DNA from: Chloroflexota bacterium
GTDB lineage: Bacteria; Chloroflexota; Anaerolineae; Aggregatilineales; Phototrophicaceae
DNA: 17,407 nucleotides
Assembly: GCA_003242205.1 (NCBI GenBank)
Contig: QGUR01000061.1
Coordinates: forward strand, 1-17,407
Reading direction: 5' to 3'
This document shows positions 1-7,122 of the stretch, piece by piece. The position numbers and the translations under genes were made by a program. Numbering within the stretch: position 1 is the stretch's first letter; each line of letters begins with the position of its first letter. Below the pieces are notes generated by a model. That model saw nothing but the letters and a program-made list of their open reading frames with translations, made no database searches and was not told where the DNA came from.

Positions 1-737
1 CCAACCCGCCCCGGTTTGGGGGATTGCTGCCTGAACGGGTGTAGGTTGACTTCGAGCCGTTTGCGGCGGTTGATGTGCGGTGGGGCCCAGTTCAGGCCGC
101 CTTCAGACGCGCTGTAGCCGACGAAATGCTTGCCCGTTGCCACGACACCGTGTTTCAGGTCGCTTCCCTGAATGCCTCGCACATAGGCAGTGCCCAGCGC
201 GGCGACCAGATACGGGTCTTCGCCGAAGGTTTCTTCAACGCGGCCCCAACGGGCGTCACGTGCGACGTCGAGTACCGGCGCGAGGGCGTGATGTGCGCCG
301 ACCGAGCGCATCTGCTCGCGGATCACGCTGGTCATCGCTTCCACCAGTTCTGGCTCCCAGGCGCTGGCGATGCCGATGGCCTGCGGAAAGACGGTCGCGC
401 CGCGCGCCATATAACCGCTGCAGCATTCTTCGTGGATGATCGCCGGAATGCCCAGCCGGGTGTTTTCGGCGATGTATTTCTGGATGGTGTTGGCCAGCTT
501 CGCCGCGTCCTGCGGTAACAGGTTGCTCGCACCGCCGAGCCGCGTGACGTGGCCGATGCCGTGCTTGAGCAGCCGGGCGGCTTTGTCTGGCGCGAACGCC
601 ATGTTATCCAGCAGTTCGTAGATCCAGAAGCTGCCTAACTGCGCGGCTTTTTCTTCGAGCGTCATGCGTGCCAGCAGATCGCTTACCCGTTCTTCGGTCG
701 GACGGGTAGCGTCCATATAGAGTTGTCGTTCTTGCAT
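1..737 (-). CDS. Glycoside hydrolase family 3, N-terminal part (beta-glucosidase-like); C-terminus off the left edge
   Basis: The translation from the ATG at 737 gives about 230 residues of the GH3 N-terminal TIM-barrel domain. Visible family motifs are the N-terminal RVSDLLARMTLEEKAAQLG, the HEE loop, the segment ARDARWGRVEETFGEDPYL and the substrate-binding GKHFVGY. The catalytic aspartate (normally in an SDW/SDY-like motif) would lie beyond the window. GH3 enzymes release terminal beta-linked glucose, xylose or related sugars. No signal peptide is seen, so it is probably cytoplasmic and acts on sugars imported by the transporter encoded just upstream in the same operon. The start is supported by a GGAAC sequence a few bases upstream. 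In the last 75 bases the frame looks damaged: after LHPF, restoring one base gives EAAIPQTGAG, which fits GH3 proteins (see findings). The GH3 call is firm; the exact sugar is unknown. Confidence 0.9.
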   Translation of the reverse strand, partial: MQERQLYMDATRPTEERVSDLLARMTLEEKAAQLGSFWIYELLDNMAFAPDKAARLLKHGIGHVTRLGGASNLLPQDAAKLANTIQKYIAENTRLGIPAIIHEECCSGYMARGATVFPQAIGIASAWEPELVEAMTSVIREQMRSVGAHHALAPVLDVARDARWGRVEETFGEDPYLVAALGTAYVRGIQGSDLKHGVVATGKHFVGYSASEGGLNWAPPHINRRKRLEVNLHPFRQQSPKPGRV

Positions 738-776
738 GGTTCGTTCCTTAAATTGGTGTAAAGGTAAAGTGCAGAG

Positions 777-1610
777 CTATTTCAGCGCGCCAGCCATCAT
801 GCCTTTGAGTACCCGTTCCTGCCCAAAAATATAGACCACAATCAGCGGTAGGGCCGACAGCGTGAGGACGGCCATGATCGCCGGAATATTCATGGAATAC
901 TGTCCCTGATATTCCCAGATAGCCAGCGGCAGCGGCCGGTTCTGTGGCGTCAGGATGAGCACGAAGGCAAAGACGAACTCGTTCCAGAGCACGACCGCGT
1001 TATAAATCGCCAGCGTTGCCAGACCGGGCTTCGAGAGCGGCAGCATAATCCGGAAAAAGGTCATCATCGGCCCTGCACCGTCGATCCGGGCGGCGTCTTC
1101 AAGCTCGCGCGGGATTTGCCGCATGAACTCCGTGAGGATGAAGATCGAAATCGGCAGGTTGAAGGCGACATAGGGGCCAAGCAGCGCCCAGAGACTGTCA
1201 TACAAGCCCAGATTGCGCGTGAGCAGATAAACCGGAATCAGCGTTACGTGCAGCGGAATAACCAGCCCGGCGATGATCAGGCTGAACAACGTGCTGTTCA
1301 GGCGAAAGGGAATGCGCGCGAAAACGTAGGACGCCATCGAACTGAACAGCAGGATGAGCGCGACGGACACCGACACGATGATGACGCTATTGAGCAGATA
1401 ATTGAAAAACGTGCCTGAGGTCAGAACATCCCGGAAGTTATCGAACGTCGGGTTTTGGGGGAAGGCGAAGACCGAGCCGCCTGCCATCAATTCGAAGCGC
1501 CCTTTAAACGCGGTAATGACCATGAAATAAAACGGTACACCGGCGATCAACAGCCAGATCAGCCCGAACAGAACAAGGGGCGCGTTTCGTAGCGTGCGTA
1601 TGGCACCCAT
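777..1610 (-). CDS. Carbohydrate ABC transporter permease, MalG/CUT1 type
   Basis: A 277-residue inner-membrane permease with about six hydrophobic segments. The cytoplasmic EAA loop that docks the ATPase is clear at residues 167-192 (PRELEDAARIDGAG, then a proline-ended LPL). The length and the C-terminal GMMAGALK ending are typical of MalG-like subunits (BPD_transp_1 family). It partners with the MalF-type permease upstream: the two genes are separated by 3 bases, and the ribosome-binding sequence GAAGGTG lies within the end of that gene, so translation is probably coupled. Substrate specificity cannot be read from the permease; the adjacent GH3 points to an oligosaccharide of beta-linked sugars. 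The 39-base gap to the GH3 gene supports one transcript. Confidence 0.96.
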   Translation of the reverse strand: MGAIRTLRNAPLVLFGLIWLLIAGVPFYFMVITAFKGRFELMAGGSVFAFPQNPTFDNFRDVLTSGTFFNYLLNSVIIVSVSVALILLFSSMASYVFARIPFRLNSTLFSLIIAGLVIPLHVTLIPVYLLTRNLGLYDSLWALLGPYVAFNLPISIFILTEFMRQIPRELEDAARIDGAGPMMTFFRIMLPLSKPGLATLAIYNAVVLWNEFVFAFVLILTPQNRPLPLAIWEYQGQYSMNIPAIMAVLTLSALPLIVVYIFGQERVLKGMMAGALK

Positions 1611-1613
1611 CGC

Positions 1614-2561
1614 CTACACCTTCGTTTCAAACCGGCGGGTGAGCTTCATCGTGATCAGCCCTACGCCCATAACGATCAGGAACAGCGCCGACGCAACGGT
1701 GCTGCCATAGCCCATTTCGAAGGACGGAAACGCCTTCTTGTACATATACGTCGCCATCAACTCGGAGGCGTTATTCGGGCCGCCTTCCGACATGACCCAG
1801 ATCAGGTCGAAATATTTGAGCGAGCCGATGAGCGACAAAACCACCGCCGTGCGTAGCGTGCCGCTGATGATGGGAACGGCTATGTAGCGGTAATACTGGC
1901 CTTCGTTTGCGCCGTCGATCCGGGCCGCGTCTCGCAGGTCTTCGGGAATGCCGGTGAGCGCGGCGAGAAACAGGATCATGTAGAACGGAATATATTGCCA
2001 GCAGATGACGGCGATGATGGAGTAGAGCACGATGCCCGGATCGCCCAACCACTGACGGTTCAGGCTTGCCAGGCCGAGAGCTTTGAGCGCCTGAGATAGC
2101 GGACCAAACGATGGATCGTAGATGTATTTGAACAGAATGCCGATGGCGACCGATGACATCAGCATCGGGAAGAAGTAAACCGTCTTCAGAAAGCGCGCCA
2201 CAACCAGATTTGTGGTGCGTTCCAGCATAATGGCCAGCAACAGCGCCAGCGGCATCTGGACGGCAATCGAGAGAACCACGACGATCAGGTTGTTGCCGAA
2301 CGCCTTCCAGAACACCCGGTCGCTGATGAGACGGGTCCAGTTATTCAGCCCGATGTAATCTCTGGTCGGCGAGATGCCATTCCATTGGTACAGGCTCAAC
2401 TCGAACGAGTTGATGATGGGCCAGACCACGAACAGGACCATGAAGACAAGGGTCGGCAACAGGAAGAGGATGATCGTCGGCGTGTATTCGTTCCAGCCGG
2501 GTAGCTTGCGCCGTGTCGCGCGGGTTATGCCGCGTTCAGCGGCGGCAGTGGTGGTATCCAT
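1614..2561 (-). CDS. Sugar ABC transporter permease, MalF/CUT1 type
   Basis: A 315-residue membrane protein with a cytoplasmic N-terminus rich in Arg/Lys (residues 10-20), a first membrane segment at about 29-50 and about six in total. The EAA loop is at residues 207-230 (EDLRDAARIDGANEGQYY, ending VP). This is the second channel subunit and would pair with the MalG-type protein encoded next. It lacks the large periplasmic loop of E. coli MalF, as is usual for the UgpA/LacF-like branch. The ATG at 2561 is preceded by GAGGAGG about 9 bases upstream. The gene follows the binding-protein gene after a 92-base spacer containing a strong hairpin, which could lower permease expression relative to the binding protein. 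Confidence 0.96.
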   Translation of the reverse strand: MDTTTAAAERGITRATRRKLPGWNEYTPTIILFLLPTLVFMVLFVVWPIINSFELSLYQWNGISPTRDYIGLNNWTRLISDRVFWKAFGNNLIVVVLSIAVQMPLALLLAIMLERTTNLVVARFLKTVYFFPMLMSSVAIGILFKYIYDPSFGPLSQALKALGLASLNRQWLGDPGIVLYSIIAVICWQYIPFYMILFLAALTGIPEDLRDAARIDGANEGQYYRYIAVPIISGTLRTAVVLSLIGSLKYFDLIWVMSEGGPNNASELMATYMYKKAFPSFEMGYGSTVASALFLIVMGVGLITMKLTRRFETKV

Positions 2562-2580
2562 TGACAGGCTCCTCCTCGGT

Positions 2581-2629
2581 CCAGGGGCGCGCCCGGACTA
2601 TTGATTGTTGCCACGAAACGCGCCCCTGG
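2581..2629 (-). other. Intercistronic stem-loop between binding-protein and permease genes
   Basis: A perfect 11-bp inverted repeat, CCAGGGGCGCG (2581-2591) and CGCGCCCCTGG (2619-2629), with a 27-base loop. On the minus-strand transcript it lies 24 bases after the binding-protein stop codon and before the permease start. There is no T-run after it, so full termination is unlikely. In many sugar ABC operons a hairpin here protects the upstream mRNA and keeps the binding protein in excess; that role is inferred. Confidence 0.6.
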
Positions 2630-2653
2630 TAGCCTCGGTCAGGTGAAAGCAGG

Positions 2654-3931
2654 CTATGCGCCGAAGTATTCGGCTACCGCCGCTTCCATCTGCTCGGCCT
2701 GTTCTTCGGGAGTGATTTCTCCGGCAAACAGCGCCTGCATCAGATCCTTGTGAACTTCGCCGAGTTCGGGCGGCAGGTACTGGTCATACCACAACTGCAC
2801 CGATTCGGCTGCCTCGACCATCCGCATGATTTCCTGCTGGATGGGGTCTTCGAGCAGTTCAGCCACGCCCGCGACCGGCGGGATACGGCCAGATTCGATG
2901 CGCAGCGCAACCGACTCATCGTCGATGAGGTACTGGATCAGCTCAAACGCTTCATCGGGGTGCTCGCAGGCGGTGGAGATGTGATAGTAGTTATCGCCCA
3001 CCGTGCCGACAACGTTGGTCGGGTTGCCTTCGCCGCCTTCAACAGCCGGGAAGGGGAAGAAGCCCAGATCGTTCTCGTAGAAGTCGGGGTTTTCGGACAG
3101 GAAGTTGCCCAGTTCCCACGAACCCATCAGGGTCATAGCGGCCTGATTGGCGTAAATCGGCATACGGGACTGGCCGGTGTCATAGTCGAGGCCGTTGAAG
3201 CCCTCGATGAAACCGCCGCGGTTGACCAGATCCTGGATCATCTCACCCGCCTGCACGAACGCCGGGTGCGTGAACGTCTCGCCGGTGCGGTTGGCGGCGC
3301 TGGCGAAGACTTCGGGGCCAGCAATACGGTCGACCAGATACATGTAGTACATGGAGCTGGGCCACTTGGTGCGGTTGGCCAGCGAGAAGGGCGCGATGCC
3401 GTTTTCCACCAGCGTGTCGACGATGGTCAGCAGCTCGTCCCACGTTTCGGGCGGTTCAAGGCCGTATTCCTCGAAGATGGCCTTGTTATAGAACAGCACG
3501 GCAATCGCGGTGTTTTCGACCGGCACACCGTAGATTCTGCCGTCGAAGGTGGCGTTGGAGAGCGAAGCCGGCAGGAAATGCTCGGTGTAGTTGTCGGCGG
3601 TCATGTAATCGGTCAGGTCAACCACCTGATTGGCCTGCACGTACTCGTACAGCGGGCCGCCGCCCCACGAGATGAAGATACAAGGAGGATCGCCCGCGCC
3701 CATAGCCGTGAGGATACGGGTCTTGTACGGGTCGTTCTGCATCGGCACGACTTCGACCGTGACATGCGGATTGTCGGCCATGTAGCGGTCGGCGGCCTGC
3801 TGAATCAACTGAGGGCCGTCGCCGGTGCTCTGGATATGCCATAGATCAATTGTTATCGGTTCGTCCTGCGCGACAGCGGCCCCTGCGCCGACCATCAGCA
3901 GGATCATGACCAACAAGCTTAACTTACGCAT
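2654..3931 (-). CDS. Extracellular solute-binding protein of a sugar ABC transporter (family 1)
   Basis: A 425-residue secreted binding protein of the MalE/UgpB-like family. Residues 1-21 form a signal peptide: MRK, a hydrophobic core, then AVA before Gln22, an SPase I-type site. There is no lipobox cysteine, so it should not be a conventional lipoprotein. Mature residues begin with ITIDLWHIQSTGDGP, the first strand typical of sugar-binding proteins, followed by QLIQQAADRYMADNP; later elements such as YNKAIFEEYGLEPPETWDEL and MGSWELGNF are family-typical. It would capture the sugar outside the membrane and deliver it to the two permeases. AAGGAG sits 8 bases before the ATG. It lies 86 bases after the regulator gene on the same strand. 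The ligand is unknown; the GH3 in the operon suggests a beta-glycoside. Confidence 0.96.
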   Translation of the reverse strand: MRKLSLLVMILLMVGAGAAVAQDEPITIDLWHIQSTGDGPQLIQQAADRYMADNPHVTVEVVPMQNDPYKTRILTAMGAGDPPCIFISWGGGPLYEYVQANQVVDLTDYMTADNYTEHFLPASLSNATFDGRIYGVPVENTAIAVLFYNKAIFEEYGLEPPETWDELLTIVDTLVENGIAPFSLANRTKWPSSMYYMYLVDRIAGPEVFASAANRTGETFTHPAFVQAGEMIQDLVNRGGFIEGFNGLDYDTGQSRMPIYANQAAMTLMGSWELGNFLSENPDFYENDLGFFPFPAVEGGEGNPTNVVGTVGDNYYHISTACEHPDEAFELIQYLIDDESVALRIESGRIPPVAGVAELLEDPIQQEIMRMVEAAESVQLWYDQYLPPELGEVHKDLMQALFAGEITPEEQAEQMEAAVAEYFGA

Positions 3932-4017
3932 CGAAAACTCCTTTGCTTGCAGAGGTATAAATTCAGCGTGCGGATGTTGTATCGTTCAATTCAATCGTGA
4001 CGCCTGGCCTCCTTTCG

Positions 4018-5058
4018 TTACGCCTGGCCCGCGCTTCGTGGTGGCGCGCAGGACTCGCGGATAACCAACTCGGTGTTCATCACCACGCGCTCGCGCGGGT
4101 GTGCCGGATTTGCGATGTATGTCATCAGCAGTCGTGTGGCGATGCGCCCCATGTCGATCAACGGCTGGCGCACGGTCGTCAGGGGCGGATAGCAATATGC
4201 GCTCTGCCGGATGTCGTCGAAACCGATGATGGATACATCACCCGGAATGCTCAGGCCATGGCTGCGAATGGCATCCATTGCGCCGATGGCAGAGGCGTCA
4301 TTGGCGGCGAAGATGGCTGTTGGCCGTTCTGGCAAACTGAGTAGCTTCTGCGCGGCGTGAAACCCGCCGGGCTGGTCGAATTCGCCCGATTGCACCAGCG
4401 CTGGATCAAAGGGGAGGTCATGCGCCTGAAGCGCGGCGCGATATCCCTCAAGACGTTCGATGGCGCTGCTGGTGTTTTCCGAGCCTGCGATAAACGCGAT
4501 GCGCCTGTGACCAAGCTTGATGAGATACTCGGTCGCTTCATAAGCGCCGCGCGTGTTGGTGGACACGACTGTCGGGCTGAAATCGTCGAAACCCTGATGG
4601 TCGATGACGACGTAGGGGAATTGGTGCCGTCGTAACGTTTCCAAATAAGCGCCGGGATCGAGCGGCAGAATTAGCAGCAGGCCGTCGATGAAGCCCTGTG
4701 TAAGCGTCTGGATGTACTGCGATTCCTTGGCGCGGCGGTGGTGCGTGGTGTAGAGCATCAGGTCGTACTGGTGCGTTGCCAGCTCTTCATCGATGCCGAG
4801 CAGGATTTGCGCGACGTACTCCGTCACGAGGTCCCGCACCAGCAGGCCGATCACCTGCGCCTGGCCGCCGGCCAGTCCGCGCGCCAGAGGGTTGGCGACA
4901 TAACCGAGCTTGGCCATCGCTTCGCGAACGCGCTCCCGCTTGTCCTCCCGGACATGCGGGTTGTTGTTGACGACGCGCGAGACAGTGGAATAAGAAACAT
5001 TTGCTTCCCGCGCGACATCAATGATCGTGACGTTTCGCTTCCTGTTTCTTGAGGCCAT
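4018..5058 (-). CDS. LacI-family transcriptional regulator
   Basis: A 346-residue repressor-type protein. The N-terminal helix-turn-helix is at about residues 11-31 (TIIDVAREANVSYSTVSRVV), followed by the hinge helix YVANPLARGL at 53-62 and a periplasmic-binding-protein-like sugar-sensing domain to the C-terminus (GFDDIRQSAYCYPPLTTVRQP is typical of the third part). The frame is open up to 5127, but the ATG at 5058 is preferred: the family's usual MxxRxxxxTIxDVA spacing starts there, and the longer version would run through the promoter and operators. It is the first gene of the sugar operon, so it probably represses its own transcript and the transporter genes until an imported sugar binds. 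A CcpA-like global role is less likely given the operon context. Confidence 0.95.
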   Translation of the reverse strand: MASRNRKRNVTIIDVAREANVSYSTVSRVVNNNPHVREDKRERVREAMAKLGYVANPLARGLAGGQAQVIGLLVRDLVTEYVAQILLGIDEELATHQYDLMLYTTHHRRAKESQYIQTLTQGFIDGLLLILPLDPGAYLETLRRHQFPYVVIDHQGFDDFSPTVVSTNTRGAYEATEYLIKLGHRRIAFIAGSENTSSAIERLEGYRAALQAHDLPFDPALVQSGEFDQPGGFHAAQKLLSLPERPTAIFAANDASAIGAMDAIRSHGLSIPGDVSIIGFDDIRQSAYCYPPLTTVRQPLIDMGRIATRLLMTYIANPAHPRERVVMNTELVIRESCAPPRSAGQA

Positions 5059-5087
5059 AAAGCTCACTTTTCCCAAAAGCGCGCACT

Positions 5088-5103
5088 TTGCAAACGCTTG
5101 CAA
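5088..5103. promoter_or_regulatory. LacI-type operator 1
   Basis: TTGCAAACGCTTGCAA is a near-perfect 16-bp palindrome (half-sites TTGCAAAC and TTGCAAGC) with the central CG typical of LacI/PurR-family operators. It lies just downstream of the candidate -10 box and upstream of the regulator's start codon, where a bound repressor would block transcription. Confidence 0.8.
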
Positions 5104-5107
5104 ACTG

Positions 5108-5137
5108 ATCGTAGTCAAATTTTGCAAACGCTGTCAA
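5108..5137 (-). promoter_or_regulatory. Sigma70-type promoter of the sugar operon
   Basis: On the minus strand a perfect TTGACA (-35; plus-strand 5132-5137) is followed after 18 bases by TACGAT (-10; 5108-5113), which matches 4 of 6 consensus bases. It points at the LacI-family gene and then the whole minus-strand operon. The -35 and spacer are overlapped by operator 2, and operator 1 lies just beyond the -10. Confidence 0.65.
5122..5137. promoter_or_regulatory. LacI-type operator 2 (one strong half-site)
   Basis: TTGCAAACGCTGTCAA shares its first 11 bases with operator 1 and has a degenerate second half (TGTCAA), which doubles as the -35 TTGACA on the other strand. The centres of the two operators are 34 bp apart, about three helical turns, compatible with two repressors bound on one face of the DNA. 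Confidence 0.65.
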
Positions 5138-5192
5138 GAATTCTTCAGGGAATTTGTGACAAATATCCAAACGATAGGTGAAGTTTAGAGCA

Positions 5193-5218
5193 ATTCCTAA
5201 GCGTTGCTGCTCAGGAAT
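5193..5218. repeat. Short inverted repeat upstream of the membrane-protein gene
   Basis: ATTCCTAAGC (5193-5202) and GCTCAGGAAT (5209-5218) can form a 10-bp stem with one mismatch and a 6-base loop. It lies in the 236-base divergent spacer between the regulator and the plus-strand membrane-protein gene. No T-run follows on either strand, so it is not a clear terminator; it could be an operator or a leader structure. Confidence 0.35.
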
Positions 5219-5294
5219 GCGCGTTGTGAGGAGCAGCGCGAGGCGCGAAAAGCCATCAGCTGAGGCAAAAAGCGGCTACCGGTAACGCTCTACG

Positions 5295-6089
5295 ATGTCC
5301 ATACGTGAAACTTCGCCCTCCGTTCCGGCGTATAGCGTAGAAACACGGATGGTGTGCGCCATGTGGGATGAAAACGAACGCTATTTCGATTACGTTGAAA
5401 TCCGGAGACGTATAGAGCGGCGGCTTGCGTCGGGCAGGGGACTCGTCGTTCACTGCCTTTTGTTCATGCTGGCGCTTGCCGGGTCAATTGCCATGTTTGC
5501 GATGTACGAGGGCACGTCGCGTGTAGCATGGCTTAACCTGTTTATGGCTGGTTGGTCTGGCATTCTACTGCTTCATGGGATAGGGGTATATCGCTACGGC
5601 GGCAGTTCAACGACCCGGCGGCTGGCGGCGGTGCAGGCTGAAATCAACGAGCGGATAGAAGCGGCTGACACTGAATTGCTCGCCACCCCGCGGGAGGCCT
5701 TTCGAGTGCAAAGCCTGCTTGATGAGGATGTTCGCCTGCGCGCGGGTTGGGTTCCGGCGCTCGACTTCGCGCTCCTCATCAACTGCTTTATCTGGGGGAT
5801 GACGCTTGCAGTCAATGCGACCAGCGGTGACGTGTGGTTTATCGTTCTGATGCTAAGCATGTTCTGGTTGCCGGCGACCTATGCCGTTAACCAGACGCGC
5901 CGGCTGATTCGTGATAGCAAGCTGCGACAGGTTTTCTCGCAACGCGCCGTCTCGTTTGATGGCGCGATCAGACGCAAGCGTTCGTTCGATAGCGATCTGG
6001 AACGCTACGTTCGCCTCTCTGACGACGGCGAGCTGATCGACTTGCCGGACGACTGGGCGCTATCGGATGGCAAGCTGAAGCGGGGATAG
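5295..6089 (+). CDS. Four-helix membrane protein of unknown function (2TM-domain-like)
   Basis: I do not recognise a named family with confidence. The 264-residue product has two pairs of hydrophobic segments: about 48-71 and 77-99, then about 152-173 and 178-199. They are separated by a charged, probably helical linker (RRLAAVQAEINERIEAADTELL, about 108-130) and followed by a soluble, charged tail. The stretch before the first pair (YVEIRRRIERRLASGRGLVVH) resembles the basic helix before the hairpin in bacterial 2TM-domain proteins (PF13239-like), and the second half may be a diverged copy. No enzymatic motif is visible. The start is uncertain: ATGs at 5349 and 5361 are also in frame, and the one at 5361 has a GGATGG 8 bases upstream and begins just before the recognisable region. 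It is divergent from the sugar operon and probably unrelated to it. Confidence 0.75.
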   Translation: MSIRETSPSVPAYSVETRMVCAMWDENERYFDYVEIRRRIERRLASGRGLVVHCLLFMLALAGSIAMFAMYEGTSRVAWLNLFMAGWSGILLLHGIGVYRYGGSSTTRRLAAVQAEINERIEAADTELLATPREAFRVQSLLDEDVRLRAGWVPALDFALLINCFIWGMTLAVNATSGDVWFIVLMLSMFWLPATYAVNQTRRLIRDSKLRQVFSQRAVSFDGAIRRKRSFDSDLERYVRLSDDGELIDLPDDWALSDGKLKRG

Positions 6090-6090
6090 G

Positions 6091-6129
6091 CCGGAACCTC
6101 ATCCCCAACTCTTTCTGGTGAGGTTCCGG
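6091..6129. terminator. Hairpin between convergent genes, possible bidirectional terminator
   Basis: A perfect 11-bp inverted repeat, CCGGAACCTCA (6091-6101) and TGAGGTTCCGG (6119-6129), with a 17-base loop. It begins 2 bases after the membrane-protein stop codon and faces the 3' end of the convergent SDR gene. There is no U-tract on either strand, so intrinsic termination is only plausible; it could also stabilise the 3' ends. Confidence 0.45.
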
Positions 6130-6198
6130 TCGGCTACACGACAATCTCGCGTTTCAAGCGCTTTATCTGGGTTTGCTCTGACAGTCCAATATGCTGGA

Positions 6199-6981
6199 TT
6201 AGATCGAGCGCATTTGCCCGCCGTCCACGCGCAACGTCGCGCCTGTGATATACGATGCTGCGGGCGAGAGTAGGAACGCGGCCGCAGCGCCAAATTCGTC
6301 AATCGTACCCATGCGTTTGAGCGGGATGCGCTGCACCGAGCGTTCGCGCGCTTCTTCGAAGCTGATCCCCAGACGGTTGGCCGTATTCTGGTCGAGCTGG
6401 GCCACGCGATCGGTGTCGATGCGCCCCGGCACGAGATTGTTCACACGAATGCCATCGGGGGCCAGTTCGTCGGCCAGTGTTTTCACCAGTCCGGCGACGC
6501 CGGCGCGCATGACCGTTGACAGGCCAAGCTGCTCGATCGGTTCGCGGATGGACGATGATGTGATCGTGAGGATACTGCTGCCCGGTTGCATGTGGGGCAG
6601 GGACGCGCGAATCATGCGGATGGTGCTCATCAGCGTCAGTTCAAACGCTGCCTGCCACTGCTCGTCGGTGATGTCCTTGAAATAGGCTGCTGGCGGCCCG
6701 CCGGCATTCACCAGCAGCGCGTCGATGCGTCCCCAGCGTTCGACCGATTGCTGTACCCAATGTTCAATATCCGCACGCTTGCGAACGTCGCAGGCGACGC
6801 CCATGACTTCCGCGCCGGTTTCGTTTTGAAGCTGCCGTACCGCGTTGTCGACGCTGTTCGGGTCGCGGCTACACAAAGACACACGCGCGCCTTCGCGCGC
6901 CAGCGCTCGCGCGACGCCAAATCCAAGTCCTTTGCTACCCGCCGCTACCAGCGCGATTCTGTCTTTCAAACCAAGATCCAT
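6199..6981 (-). CDS. SDR-family oxidoreductase, BKR-like subgroup with substituted catalytic residues
   Basis: A 260-residue protein with a Rossmann fold. The nucleotide-binding loop is AAGSKGLG (13-20), replacing the usual TGxxxGxG, and the NAG motif reads VNAGGPPAAY (91-100). The C-terminus (SYITGATLRVDGGQ) is typical of classical 3-oxoacyl-ACP-reductase-like SDRs. At the catalytic positions, Ser142-144 is present, but the usual YxxxK is STVMR, with Ser155 for Tyr and Arg159 for Lys. The NAGGPP and LSTVMRAGV pattern matches an SDR subgroup I know as BKR-like, in which these residues are not conserved. An NAD(P)-dependent function is possible but ordinary SDR catalysis is doubtful. AGGAG lies 8 bases before the ATG. 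The gene is transcribed alone, divergent from the ABC exporter genes; the substrate is unknown. Confidence 0.92.
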   Translation of the reverse strand: MDLGLKDRIALVAAGSKGLGFGVARALAREGARVSLCSRDPNSVDNAVRQLQNETGAEVMGVACDVRKRADIEHWVQQSVERWGRIDALLVNAGGPPAAYFKDITDEQWQAAFELTLMSTIRMIRASLPHMQPGSSILTITSSSIREPIEQLGLSTVMRAGVAGLVKTLADELAPDGIRVNNLVPGRIDTDRVAQLDQNTANRLGISFEEARERSVQRIPLKRMGTIDEFGAAAAFLLSPAASYITGATLRVDGGQMRSI

Positions 6982-7054
6982 GTCTTTGCTCCTGTGCTGT
7001 AATTGCGCGCCTGTTTTGCAGGAGGTTACCGCGCTCTACCGCTAGCGCAAACCC

Positions 7055-7122
7055 GCCGGTTGTTGCGTCTTGCCATCGCAGCGGGCGAATACGTGATATT
7101 CACGCTTGTGATGGCAACCGGC
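7055..7122. repeat. Nested inverted repeats in the divergent SDR/ABC spacer
   Basis: Two overlapping inverted repeats share the right arm GATGGCAACCGGC (7110-7122). GCCGGTTG (7055-7062) pairs with CAACCGGC (7115-7122), and TTGCCATC (7070-7077) pairs with GATGGCAA (7110-7117). Inside is a smaller hairpin, GAATA/TATTC, with a 5-base loop. The arms compete for the same bases. The right arm overlaps the candidate -35 of the exporter promoter, so this may be an operator region or a structured leader. Confidence 0.5.

Noticed and set aside
2750..3844. Plus-strand open frame of 364 codons opposite the binding-protein gene
   Set aside because: The minus-strand product is an unmistakable solute-binding protein with signal peptide and Shine-Dalgarno sequence; the plus frame is a by-product of GC-rich codon use.
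5059..5127. Longer start for the LacI-family regulator at 5127
   Set aside because: The extra 23 residues do not resemble LacI N-termini, and they would be encoded by the operator and promoter sequence. The ATG at 5058 fits the family.
5150..5294. Possible small RNA or riboswitch in the divergent spacer
   Set aside because: One imperfect 10-bp hairpin is present but there is no terminator, no conserved riboswitch core that I recognise, and no tRNA-like structure.
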